Origin: Pseudomonas sp. SJZ079 | GTDB taxonomy: Bacteria; Pseudomonadota; Gammaproteobacteria; Pseudomonadales; Pseudomonadaceae | NCBI RefSeq assembly: GCF_007993865.1 | Contig: NZ_VIUH01000003.1 | Span: 62,001 to 126,000 of the forward strand | Direction of reading: 5' to 3' | Length of the DNA: 64,000 nt | Shown here: in pieces, positions 36,601 to 44,576 of the stretch | How the letters are laid out: every line of letters begins with the position of its first letter | Position numbering within the stretch: the first letter of the stretch is position 1 | Position numbers and translations under genes: made by a program | Notes under the pieces: model-generated | The model's database searches: none | Seen by the model: only the letters and a program-made list of their open reading frames with translations | Told to the model about the DNA's origin: nothing

Positions 36601-37220
36601 CTTTCCACGGTGTCGGCGACTGCCTTGAGTGCAACCCAGCAGCCGGAGTAACGCGACATGGCCCAACCGTGCAGACCGTAATCGAGGTATTCCTGCACGC
36701 CGGACGGCGCCAGCACCGGCATCATCACAGCCTTGAAAATGTGCTCGGTCTGATGCGGCAGGGACGAGGAGCGGGCGCCATGGTCGTCACCGGCAATCGC
36801 CAGTACACCGCCGAACTTGGACGTACCGGCGGCATTGGCGTGGCGGAATACATCGCCGCAGCGATCCACGCCCGGGCCCTTGCCGTACCACATGCCAAAA
36901 ACGCCGTCGTACTTGGCGCCTTCGAAGATGTTGACCTGCTGGGTGCCCCATAGCGAGGTGGCGGCAAGGTCTTCGTTGACCCCGGGCTGGAACACCGTGT
37001 GGTGCTGCTTGAGGTGATCGCGGGCTTTCCACAGGGCCTGATCGAACGCCCCCAGGGGCGAGCCGCGGTACCCGGAGATAAAGCCTGCTGTATTGAGGCC
37101 CGCATCGAGGTCGCGTTGCCGCTGCATCAACGGCAAGCGCACCAGCGCCTGGATGCCGGTCAGCAATACTTTTCCGCTTTGCTGAACGTACTTGTCGTCC
37201 AGGGACGGTGACTTGCTCAT
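33657..37220 (-). CDS. Indolepyruvate ferredoxin oxidoreductase family protein (fused alpha-beta type)
   Basis: This 1,187-residue single-chain 2-oxoacid:ferredoxin oxidoreductase starts with a pyrimidine-binding region (GFISGYRGSPLGAFDQAL). Its TPP site includes GDGTYFHSGLLAIRAA and NDAVAMTGGQPVDG. A cysteine-rich Fe-S segment follows (CEGCGDCSSKSNC, then SCNKDFTCLSGFCPS), then a gamma-type domain (ILVTGVGGTGVVTIGALLG) and a long helical C-terminal part. Family members oxidatively decarboxylate aryl- or branched-chain 2-oxoacids to acyl-CoA. Here it may feed the nearby thiolase. Its own start has a GGAGGTT site. Several palindromes lie upstream. Confidence 0.93.
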   Translation of the reverse strand: MSKSPSLDDKYVQQSGKVLLTGIQALVRLPLMQRQRDLDAGLNTAGFISGYRGSPLGAFDQALWKARDHLKQHHTVFQPGVNEDLAATSLWGTQQVNIFEGAKYDGVFGMWYGKGPGVDRCGDVFRHANAAGTSKFGGVLAIAGDDHGARSSSLPHQTEHIFKAVMMPVLAPSGVQEYLDYGLHGWAMSRYSGCWVALKAVADTVESAAIVDLDPHRVQPIIPDFELPEGGLNIRWPDPPLAQEQRLLEHKLYAALAYAKANRLDRIVLDSPKARIGIITSGKSYLDVCQALKILGIDEAMAQQLGLRVYKVGMIWPLEAEGVRQFAEGLEEIVVIEEKRHLIEYQLKEELYNWREDVRPHIVGKFDDKGEWSLPHTGWLLPAIGELTPAQIARALAGRILRQQQNAKLQANLAVLDAQLACKGHFNNLMDRVPHYCSGCPHNTSTKVPEGSRALAGIGCHYMAAWIYPQTQTFSQMGGEGVAWIGQAPFTETQHVFANLGDGTYFHSGLLAIRAAVAAKSRITYKILYNDAVAMTGGQPVDGTLSVAQISRQLAAEGVQRILVVSEDPDKYRGIKDLAEGVPVYARERMEECQTELREFPGVSALIYDQTCAAEKRRRRKRGKFPDPARRVVINEAVCEGCGDCSSKSNCMSVVAVETEFGRKREIDQSSCNKDFTCLSGFCPSFVTVEGGKLRKPKALAENSEERWDLPQPAPLSLDEPYSILVTGVGGTGVVTIGALLGMAAFIEGKGALNLDMAGMAQKGGAVWSHIRIAARQEQLFAPRIAEGETSLLLGCDLVVSANSETLAKLRQGVTHALVNSEESITSAFVRTFAKQAESGDLQANPDPKFRTQDMAAQIRETVGDGQANFIDASQIATALMGDSIATNTFMLGFAYQQGWLPVGEDALLQAIELNGTAVEFNRSAFAWGRRAAVDLPRVQRKLEANKVQSRDRQLAQSLEESIARRGDFLTEYQDAILAKRYQDRVEQFSAAECALSGQPGPLTEAVARYYFKVLAIKDEYEVARLFTNGEFLKKIEATFEGDYSLSFHLAPPLLNKAAPGVEPAKRSFGPWMLKGFKLLAKMKFLRNTWLDPFGYTHERKVEREWLDSYEQILDQLLMDLSPQKLETAVKLASLPDAVRGYGPVKERYLAHAEQQKSQLLEQWRNGDQFHDAGLADKPVRIHAALL

Positions 37221-37692
37221 GGCTAACCTCCAATCTTGTTCTTATCGATACGGCCGCCTCACTCGGAGAGGGACCGCCAAGAAATATGAACAGATTGTCT
37301 GTTAGTGTTTATTTATCTGGAAGAGATAAAAATAACTTTCAGGTATCAGATAAACAAATACCTGGCGGGCTTTCCATCAGCAGCTACCGCTCATGCCGTG
37401 ATGAGGGCGCAATGTCCTTCGGTTAGCCATCCGTTGAGCGATGCGAACATGCCAATAGCGCAGACCCTGCGGCGTGAGCGGCCTGTGTGCCTGTTATCAC
37501 GCGTGCACCACGCAGCCGCTGTAAGGCGGGCAGTAAGAGCCTGTGTATTTCAGCAATAGCCCTTTGTATTTCAGCAATAGCCCGAATCGTTGTGTCTTCG
37601 CATGTCCTCTCGTCTACTCAGTCGGCGGCCCTGCTAGAGGTGATCGCTGCAGCCAACTGCGAATAACAATAACAAGCGAGACGGAGATTTTG
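37221..37692. promoter_or_regulatory. Divergent regulatory region with palindromes and a tandem repeat
   Basis: This 472-bp gap lies between the oxidoreductase gene (leftward) and the first DUF1302 gene (rightward). It holds AACAGA-ttg-TCTGTT (37289-37303), TTTATCT-ggaag-AGATAAA (37312-37330) and CAGGTAT-N11-ATACCTG (37340-37364), all exact. It also holds a 19-bp direct repeat, TGTATTTCAGCAATAGCCC, at 37544-37562 and 37565-37583. There is no gene in it that I can support. Confidence 0.65.
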
Positions 37693-39357
37693 ATGTCTAT
37701 TGGCAACCTGAAGCTGACCCGCCTGGCTATTGGCGTAGCCGTCGCCATGACCTGTAGTGGCCTGACCCAGGCAAGAGAGTTCGCTACCGCAAACCCTGAT
37801 CTGACCCTGCGCTGGGACAATACGCTGCGCTACAACCTGGGGGTTCGGGCCGAAGAGCGCGAACAAGCGCTGGCCAACAATGCGACCTATGATGAGTCCG
37901 ACTCCAAGTTCGACCGTGGCGATGTGGTAACCAATCGCATCGATGTGATGAGCGAGTTCGAGTTGGCTTACCAGCAGTACCATGGGATTCGCGTCAGCGG
38001 CGCCGGCTGGTACGACCAGGCCTACGCCGATACTGATGTCGAGACAAATTCCGGCAATGTCTTCTACCCGGGTGCCTTTCCCGGAGCGAGTACCCCGAGC
38101 TACCGGAGCGGTGAGTATTCGGGATTCACCAAGCGCTACCACCGTGGTTTGAGTGGCGAGTTGCTGGATGCGTTCGCCTTTACCCGCTTTAACCTCGGCG
38201 ATGTGCCGGTCAGTCTGCGTGCGGGTCGACATACCGTGTACTGGGGCAACGGCCTGCTGATTCCCGGTCATGCGGTGTCCTATTCCCAGGCCCCGCTTGA
38301 CGGACGCAAGGCGGTGAGTAATCCCGGCACCGAAACCCGCGAGATATTCCTACCACTGACCCAGGTGTCGGCTCAGGCTCAGGTCAACGACCGGCTGTCG
38401 TTGGCGGCCCAGTATTTCCTCGAGTGGGATACCACCCGTGCGCCAGAAGGCGGCACCTATCTGGCATCCGCCGACGTGGCGCTTGAGGGGCCCGATCAGT
38501 TGCCACTGTTTCAGGGGTTTGCCCGCCCGCTGGTCGATCCGTTGACGCCGGGGAACCGCGGCAACTGGGGCGTGATGGGCACTTACAGCCTGGACTTCCT
38601 GCACTCGGATATCGGCCTGTACTACCGCGAATACGATGACTACACCCCCTGGGGCCTGCAGGTCGGGGCCAATTTCGCGCGCTATGTGTATGCCGAGAAC
38701 GTCAAGCTTTATGGCCTGAGTTGGGCCGCCGGTCCGGTGCTCGGGGGCGCGTCGCTGGGCGTGGATTTGTCCTATCGCAAGAACGCCTCGTTGATATCGA
38801 AAAACTTTAGTGCCGTGGATAACCAGGGTGCGCGCGGCGACACCGTGCACATGGTGGTCAACACACTGTGGCTGCTCCCGCGCACCGATTACTTCGATAC
38901 CGGCAGCTTTATCGCCGAACTGGCCTACAGCCATGTGCAGAAAGTCACCGAGCATAAGGAGTTGTTCAAGGGCGAGGGCTATGGCGGTTGCCCCGCCGGT
39001 CAGGACAAGGAGTGGGGTTGTGCGACTCGCAACTATGTCGGCGTGGCGTTCAACGTTGCGCCGCAATGGCTTGGCGTGTTCCCGGGGTGGAACGTTTCCG
39101 CACCGATGAGCTTCGACTATGGCCTGTCCGGCAACGCGGCCAATGGTGGCGGCAGCGAGGGCAAGTACAGCTACAAGGTGGGCATCAAGGGCACCTTCGA
39201 CGAGCGCTATGACGTCAGCCTGGCCTATATCGGCTACGGCAGCCAGCGCAAGTACGACGACATCGCCGGCGTTGGTAAGACGGTGGTAGGCGGCACCGGA
39301 GACATTGGCCTGTCCGACCGCAACTGGCTTTCGCTGACCTTCGGTACGGCGTTCTGA
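37693..39357 (+). CDS. DUF1302 family outer-membrane protein (module A)
   Basis: This 554-residue protein has a Sec signal peptide (about residues 1-27) and the DUF1302 hallmark N-terminus NPDLTLRWDNTLRYNLGVR. Later parts show alternating amphipathic strands, aromatic girdles (YYREYDDYTPW) and a C-terminal WLSLTFGTAF ending in Phe, as in outer-membrane beta-barrels. DUF1302 proteins are commonly paired with DUF1329 in hydrophobic-substrate catabolic clusters and probably form an entry channel; the transport role is inferred. The ATG at 37693 has a GGAGATT site. It opens module A. Confidence 0.88.
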   Translation: MSIGNLKLTRLAIGVAVAMTCSGLTQAREFATANPDLTLRWDNTLRYNLGVRAEEREQALANNATYDESDSKFDRGDVVTNRIDVMSEFELAYQQYHGIRVSGAGWYDQAYADTDVETNSGNVFYPGAFPGASTPSYRSGEYSGFTKRYHRGLSGELLDAFAFTRFNLGDVPVSLRAGRHTVYWGNGLLIPGHAVSYSQAPLDGRKAVSNPGTETREIFLPLTQVSAQAQVNDRLSLAAQYFLEWDTTRAPEGGTYLASADVALEGPDQLPLFQGFARPLVDPLTPGNRGNWGVMGTYSLDFLHSDIGLYYREYDDYTPWGLQVGANFARYVYAENVKLYGLSWAAGPVLGGASLGVDLSYRKNASLISKNFSAVDNQGARGDTVHMVVNTLWLLPRTDYFDTGSFIAELAYSHVQKVTEHKELFKGEGYGGCPAGQDKEWGCATRNYVGVAFNVAPQWLGVFPGWNVSAPMSFDYGLSGNAANGGGSEGKYSYKVGIKGTFDERYDVSLAYIGYGSQRKYDDIAGVGKTVVGGTGDIGLSDRNWLSLTFGTAF

Positions 39358-39503
39358 TTCTAGCGCGCAGGTTCGTTGGCGAATCTGCGCTTGACGACAT
39401 CCTTCTTCGTCCTGCGACTGCTTGGTAGCACTACGCGTGCCTGCCTGCTCGTGCGTGTTGCCCTTGTTTCCAGCGACTACAAAAACAATGACTGGAGGTT
39501 CTG

Positions 39504-40856
39504 ATGACTTTAAATACCTATGTGACGGGGCTAGTAGCCGTGCTGTTGGTCGGTTCGGCCGCGGCCGACGACGGTGCCAAGCCCAGTGATCTCGGCGCCA
39601 AGCTGACCCGCTTCGGGGCGATTGTCGCTGGCAACGCCGATGGCAACATTCCCGCCTACGATGGCGGTCTCAAGGTGACGGCAGGACTGCAACCCGGTGA
39701 CGGCTTCTGGCCCAATCCCTTTGCCGATGAAAAGCCGCGTCTGCGCATCGATGCCAGCAATGCCGAGCAGTATGCCAAGCAGTTGTCTGCCGGGCAGATG
39801 AAGTTGCTCAAGGACAACCCGCAAAGTTACTTCATGGAGGTCTATCCAACTCACCGCACGGCCGCGTTCCCCGAAGCATTTCTTGCCGCCACTGAACGCA
39901 ACGCCAGCAACCCGGAATGCAAGTCGTTGAACGAGGGATTGTCGCTTGCCGAGGCCTGTCGCGGTGGCCTGCCGTTCCCGTTGCCCAAGGATGGTCAGCA
40001 GGTGATGTGGAACTACATCCTCAACTATCAGGGGGTCAATGGCTGGGACTGGAATCACAGTGCCTATGTGGTCAACCAGGGCCACGTAACGCTGACCAAT
40101 ACCAATCGCGCCACTGGTGAGAAACCTTACTACCAGGTTGACGTGGCGGACCGCGACCCGAGCATCGCCCAGCGTATCTGGTCGCGCATCATTGCCCCGG
40201 CACGGACTGCCGGGCAGGCGTCGGGCTACTGGGACTACCTCGATCCGGTGGCAAACGCCCGTTCGGCCTGGAGCTATTCGACCGGCCAACGTCGCGTGCG
40301 CAAGGCCCCGGAGTTTGCCTACGACACACCTAACTCGGCATTCGGCGGTGTGTCGTTCTACGACGAAATTTTCCTGTTCTCCGGGAAGATGGACCGCTTC
40401 GACTGGAAGCTGCTGGGCAAGCAGGAAATGCTGATTCCCTATAGCAACTATGACCTGAAGTGGAAGTGCGACATGGACAGCAAATTGATGGACAAACACA
40501 TCAATCCGGCCTGTGAACGTTGGGAGTTGCATCGCGTCTGGGTGGTCGAGGCCACACGCAAGGAAGGCGTGCGTCACGCGCAGAAGACTCGCCGTTACTA
40601 CATCGATGAGGACACCTACGGCGCGGCGCTGTATGACGCCTGGGACGACAGCGGGGAGATGTTCCGCGCAGGTGCGCAGTACAACATCCAGGCGTATGGC
40701 ATCCCCAATAACCCACAAAACGATGCCTACTCGCTGTACGACTTCACGCGTCATCAATACGGCATGTTCGGCAACGGCCCGACCCGCTATCGCCAGGCGC
40801 CGGTGGCCGAGCGCGAAGCCAACCCGCAAACCATCGCCAGCGGCCAGACCCGCTGA
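39504..40856 (+). CDS. DUF1329 family envelope protein (module A)
   Basis: This 450-residue protein has a signal peptide (cleavage near AAA-DD at residue 21) and DUF1329 landmarks GKPxxLGxxLTxFGA-like (DLGAKLTRFGAIVAGNADGN), IPAYDGGL, and [14 protein letters not shown] near residue 337. The family has a LolA/LolB-like predicted fold and usually follows DUF1302. Together they are thought to serve uptake or envelope trafficking of lipophilic compounds. It begins 146 bp after the DUF1302 stop with a TGGAGG site. Confidence 0.88.
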   Translation: MTLNTYVTGLVAVLLVGSAAADDGAKPSDLGAKLTRFGAIVAGNADGNIPAYDGGLKVTAGLQPGDGFWPNPFADEKPRLRIDASNAEQYAKQLSAGQMKLLKDNPQSYFMEVYPTHRTAAFPEAFLAATERNASNPECKSLNEGLSLAEACRGGLPFPLPKDGQQVMWNYILNYQGVNGWDWNHSAYVVNQGHVTLTNTNRATGEKPYYQVDVADRDPSIAQRIWSRIIAPARTAGQASGYWDYLDPVANARSAWSYSTGQRRVRKAPEFAYDTPNSAFGGVSFYDEIFLFSGKMDRFDWKLLGKQEMLIPYSNYDLKWKCDMDSKLMDKHINPACERWELHRVWVVEATRKEGVRHAQKTRRYYIDEDTYGAALYDAWDDSGEMFRAGAQYNIQAYGIPNNPQNDAYSLYDFTRHQYGMFGNGPTRYRQAPVAEREANPQTIASGQTR

Positions 40857-40918
40857 TGCCCGCCACTGGCTCGGGCGCAGTCGTTGCGCCCAGGTCTTAC
40901 CGCAGCAGGAGAGAGCTC

Positions 40919-41716
40919 ATGCATCGTGTTGAAGGAAAGGTTGCACTGATCACCGGTGCTGCCAGCGGCATCGGCCGTGCCGCCGCGCAAATGTTCGCCG
41001 CCCAGGGCGCGCATGTAGTGGTCACCGATCTCTATGGCGACGCCGCGCAGCGGGTGGCCCAGGACATTGTCGAGAGCGGTGGTAGCGCCATCGGGTTGAA
41101 GGTCGATGTCGGCGTCGAGGCCGACCTGCAGCAGATGGTCGATACGGCAGTAGAGACCTTCGGTCGTTTGGATGTGCTGTTTAACAATGCGGTCAACAAG
41201 AACCCGGAAACCGCGCGCGACGTGGATTTCCTTAACTTCAATCAGGACCTGTTCCACGCCAACATGCGGGTCAACGTGCTCGGCGGCGTGCTGGCGTGCA
41301 AGTACGCATTGCCGCATATGCTGGGGCAGGGCGACGGTTCGATCATCTTCACCTCCTCGACCAGCTCGATTGCCGGTGAAGTCGCGCAGTTCAGCTACGG
41401 CGCGTCGAAGGCGGCCCTGAACTGGTATGTGCAGAGCATCGCCGCCACCTTCGGCAAGCGCGGTGTGCGCTGCAACGCCATCCTGCCCGGCGTGATACGC
41501 ACGGCTGCACTGGAGGGCTGGGCCAACGAGCAGATGACCCAGGCCTTTCTCGATATCCAGAACGTACCACGTCTCGGCGAGCCGGAAGATATCGCCAGCA
41601 TGGCGCTGTTCCTCGCGTCCGACGAATCACGCTACGTCAACGGTGCGTTGCTGCGCGTCGATGGCGGCATGAGTTGCGGCACGCCAATGGTGCCAGTAGT
41701 ACGCGCCTATCTATAA
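40919..41716 (+). CDS. SDR family oxidoreductase (module A, first)
   Basis: This 265-residue classical short-chain dehydrogenase has its cofactor motif TGAASGIG at residues 12-19, a structural motif NNAVN (Val in place of the usual Gly), catalytic Ser in FTSSTSS, and Tyr/Lys in YGASKAALN. VVTDLYGD after the second strand (Asp at the strand end) favours NAD over NADP. It would oxidise or reduce a hydroxy/keto group in the module A pathway. The ATG at 40919 follows an AGGAGAG site; the in-frame start at 40856 is rejected. Confidence 0.9.
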   Translation: MHRVEGKVALITGAASGIGRAAAQMFAAQGAHVVVTDLYGDAAQRVAQDIVESGGSAIGLKVDVGVEADLQQMVDTAVETFGRLDVLFNNAVNKNPETARDVDFLNFNQDLFHANMRVNVLGGVLACKYALPHMLGQGDGSIIFTSSTSSIAGEVAQFSYGASKAALNWYVQSIAATFGKRGVRCNAILPGVIRTAALEGWANEQMTQAFLDIQNVPRLGEPEDIASMALFLASDESRYVNGALLRVDGGMSCGTPMVPVVRAYL

Positions 41717-41766
41717 ACCATGGCGCGTGCCTGGTGGCCGCGCCGAACGACGCTGGGGAGTTTGCC

Positions 41767-42213
41767 ATGGGCATGCAACAAGAAAACCTTATTCGCGAAT
41801 TTTGCGCCGCCTGGGGCGATGGCAGTGCCTCGACCCGCCCACAGATCAACAAGATCCTCGCCATGATGAGCGAAGACGCCGTATGGCAACTGTGGGTGCC
41901 GGGAGGCCCGATCATTCGTGGTCAGGCCGCGCTGCGTCAGGAGATCGAGCGGCAGATGAGTTACGTAACCCACAACAAATGCAAGATCCGCAACATCGTT
42001 TCCAGCGACACCCTGGTGATGACCGAGCGCGACGACTACGCGGTATCCCGGGGCTTGCCGATGCCGCATTCGATGGTGGCTGTCTACGAGCTGGATGAGC
42101 AGGGACTGATCAAGGCCTGGCGCGAGTACCTGGACACCGCCGACCTGGCGAAGAAGAAGGGCGTGCCGATCGAGCAGGTTGGCGGCCCGAGTCTGAGCAA
42201 GGCCGTCGGCTGA
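41767..42213 (+). CDS. NTF2-like/SnoaL protein related to limonene-epoxide hydrolase (first)
   Basis: This 148-residue cone-shaped NTF2-like protein has motifs VMTERDDY and KAWREYLDTADL, like the Arg-Asp and WR-acidic-Y elements of limonene-1,2-epoxide hydrolase. In the third catalytic position Glu replaces the usual Asp, as far as I can align by eye. It could hydrolyse an epoxide, dehydrate or isomerise an intermediate. A second, shorter paralogue lies at 46988. The ATG at 41767 is used; RBS tggggag. Confidence 0.8.
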   Translation: MGMQQENLIREFCAAWGDGSASTRPQINKILAMMSEDAVWQLWVPGGPIIRGQAALRQEIERQMSYVTHNKCKIRNIVSSDTLVMTERDDYAVSRGLPMPHSMVAVYELDEQGLIKAWREYLDTADLAKKKGVPIEQVGGPSLSKAVG

Positions 42214-42258
42214 ACGCGTGCCCGTATGCGGTGCGGTAGATTTTGGGGGGAGATGTAG

Positions 42259-43635
42259 ATGCAAACGCAAGAAGATCAAGGCAGTGCAGATACGCTGAAT
42301 GAGCAGAAATTGCGCAACTTCGTCGAGCAGTTGCTGGGTGGTGAAATTATCAGTATGGCGCGTCTGCTGCGCTGGCGGCCGGCGTGGAACCTTGAGCTGC
42401 GGCGTGGCGGCGAAGTGCTGGCGTTGCATATCCGCGGCGACCGCGGCGGCGATGTCAGTCCCTTCCCGGAGCTGCGCCGCGAGGCCGACATCCTTACCCT
42501 GCTGGGTGAGCAGGGGATTCCGGTGCCGCATATCTACGGTTTTTGTGAGGATCCACAAGCCATCATCATGCAGCAGGTGCGCGGTAGCCGTGATCTCGCC
42601 ACGGCGGCCAGCGACGCCCAGCGCAGTGACCTGGCCCGGCAATATGTGCAGGCCATGGCGGCGATGCACCAACTGCCCCTGGAACCGTTCACCGCCCAGG
42701 GCATCGGCCTGCCGCTGGGGGCCGAGCAGATCAGCCTGGCTGGACTTGAGGCCTATTATCCGTTGTACGCCCGCAACAAGACCAAGCCGCAGCCGTTGGC
42801 CGAGTTCGCCCTTGGTTGGTTGCGCCGTAACGTACCGCAGCACCGTAGCAAGCCGGCGTTCGTGCAGTACGACTCGGGCCAGTACCTGTTCGCCGATGGC
42901 AAGGTCAATGCGCTCTACGATTTCGAGTTCGCCATGATCGGCGATCCACTGGCAGATCTGGCTTCGGCGCGCATGCGCGACAATTACGAGCCGCTGGGCG
43001 CGCGTTTCAGCGACCTCTACCGCTATTACCAGGAAGTTACTGGCGAAGCCGCTGATCCGGATGTGGTGCGCTTCCATACGGTGCTGTTCTCCACCGTCAG
43101 CACCATGCAGTTCTCAGCCACCATTGCCACCCCGCAGCCGGGCGACCCGCACGACACCTACATCGAGTTCGACATTGCCTTGCGCCGCGTGGTGGTGCAT
43201 GCGCTCGCCGAAGCGATGGGCATTGCCATCGAGACTCCGGACCTGGAGATCAAAACCAGCGGGCCGAACGCGCAACTGCTGCTGATGCTCAAGGATGCGC
43301 TCGAGCAACTGGAGGTGAGCAACGAGTTCCAGAAAAGCCAACGTCAGTCGGTGGCCAAGCTGGTCGAGTACCTGACCTGTGCCGACGCCATGGCCCTGCA
43401 GTTGCTGCAGATCGATCAGGCCGAAGTGGAAGCCTTGCTGGATCGCCGCTTCGACGACTACAGCCAGCTGGACGCGGCCCTGGAGGAGTTCGTCAAAAAC
43501 GCCGGACCAGAATACGACGAACGCCTGCTGCGCCTGTTCATGGCGCAGATCGAGCGCCGCGTACAGGTCTACGGCGCTACGGCGATCGGCGCATCGGCCA
43601 GCCATATCGACCTGCCGCCCATCGAGTCGCATTGA
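42259..43635 (+). CDS. Phosphotransferase family protein (APH/ACAD10-like)
   Basis: This 458-residue protein has an aminoglycoside-phosphotransferase-like kinase fold in its first 300 residues. The catalytic loop reads VQYDSGQYLF (Asp205) and the metal site YDFEFAMIGDP (Asp221). The usual HGD is replaced by QYD and the usual loop Asn is missing, as in a DxGQ(F/Y) subgroup. The last 150 residues are a helical extension. Relatives such as ACAD10/LvaA phosphorylate 4-hydroxyacyl-CoA. Here it may activate a hydroxylated acyl intermediate, but no acyl-CoA dehydrogenase partner is adjacent. It lies between two dehydrogenase genes in module A. Confidence 0.82.
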   Translation: MQTQEDQGSADTLNEQKLRNFVEQLLGGEIISMARLLRWRPAWNLELRRGGEVLALHIRGDRGGDVSPFPELRREADILTLLGEQGIPVPHIYGFCEDPQAIIMQQVRGSRDLATAASDAQRSDLARQYVQAMAAMHQLPLEPFTAQGIGLPLGAEQISLAGLEAYYPLYARNKTKPQPLAEFALGWLRRNVPQHRSKPAFVQYDSGQYLFADGKVNALYDFEFAMIGDPLADLASARMRDNYEPLGARFSDLYRYYQEVTGEAADPDVVRFHTVLFSTVSTMQFSATIATPQPGDPHDTYIEFDIALRRVVVHALAEAMGIAIETPDLEIKTSGPNAQLLLMLKDALEQLEVSNEFQKSQRQSVAKLVEYLTCADAMALQLLQIDQAEVEALLDRRFDDYSQLDAALEEFVKNAGPEYDERLLRLFMAQIERRVQVYGATAIGASASHIDLPPIESH

Positions 43636-43665
43636 CGCCGGCTTTCAGTCATTCGAGGTACTCAG

Positions 43666-44508
43666 ATGTCGTCACCTACAGAGCAGGCCAGCAGCGTGCT
43701 GGCGTTCAAACAGAAGTACGGGCCTTGGGCGCTGATTGCCGGGGCGTCCCATGGCGTCGGTGCGGCTTTCGCCCAGCAACTGGCGGCACGCGGCTTGAAC
43801 TGCGTGCTGGTGGCGCGACGCGAAGAAGCGCTGCGCGACCTGCAGGCGCAACTGATCGAAGAGTATGGCGTCGAGGTGTTGCTGGTCACCCAGGACCTTG
43901 CGCATGCCGACGCGACGAGCAAGCTGCTCGCCGCCGTGGCCGGCCGGGAAATCGGCCTGTTCGTCTACAACGCCGGGGGCGATCCCTATATCACCAAATT
44001 TCTCGACACCTCAGTCGACGACTGGAGCGCCTTGCTGCGGCTCAATGTATTGACGGTGATGGAATGCAGCCACGCATTCGGCGGGCGCATGCTCGCGCGC
44101 GGGCAGGGCGGTTTGCTCCTGGTAGGTTCGCAGGCGGCACTGGGGGGTATTCGCAAGCTGGCCATGTATAGCGCGACCAAGGGTTTTGCGCTGAACCTCG
44201 GCGAGTCGTTGTGGGCCGAGTGGAAAGACCGTGGTGTCGATGTGTTGAACCTGCTGATAGGCACCGTGGATACGCCGACCATGCGCGCAGCCATGGTCAA
44301 GCTGAAGATTGCCGATGCCCTGACCATGGTCTTGCCCAAGGCCGGGGAGATCGTCGAAGTCGCTCTGCGCGAACTGACCAATGGCCCGACTCTGATCCAT
44401 CCAGAAGACCTCACCTGTAGCGACCCGGCGCTGAAACCGGGCAGCGCCCGCCATCAGCATGTGCTGAACAAAAGTGCCGAGGCGGCCCTGTTTATCGGCA
44501 CCGATTGA
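43666..44508 (+). CDS. SDR family oxidoreductase (module A, second)
   Basis: This 280-residue short-chain dehydrogenase has a cofactor site IAGASHGVGAAFA, structural motif VYNAGGD, LVGSQAAL with catalytic Ser, and YSATKGFALN with Tyr and Lys. VLVARRE after strand 2 (two Arg) suggests NADP preference, unlike the first SDR of the cluster. Family resemblance is to the hydroxysteroid/sepiapterin type. It follows the phosphotransferase by 30 bp in the module A operon. Confidence 0.9.
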   Translation: MSSPTEQASSVLAFKQKYGPWALIAGASHGVGAAFAQQLAARGLNCVLVARREEALRDLQAQLIEEYGVEVLLVTQDLAHADATSKLLAAVAGREIGLFVYNAGGDPYITKFLDTSVDDWSALLRLNVLTVMECSHAFGGRMLARGQGGLLLVGSQAALGGIRKLAMYSATKGFALNLGESLWAEWKDRGVDVLNLLIGTVDTPTMRAAMVKLKIADALTMVLPKAGEIVEVALRELTNGPTLIHPEDLTCSDPALKPGSARHQHVLNKSAEAALFIGTD

Positions 44509-44576
44509 GCAAGGTTGCCGGCCGCCTCGGTGGCCGGGAACGGCAGTCGACCCCGTCCATCCGGCGAGTAGTGTTA

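Noticed and set aside
39531..40829. Long - strand frame opposite the module A DUF1329 gene
   Set aside because: High-GC antisense shadow with no recognisable motif; the + strand frame is a clear DUF1329 protein.
41707..43077. 456-codon - strand frame across NTF2-like and phosphotransferase genes
   Set aside because: It spans two genuine genes and an intergenic gap on the other strand, and has no family motif.
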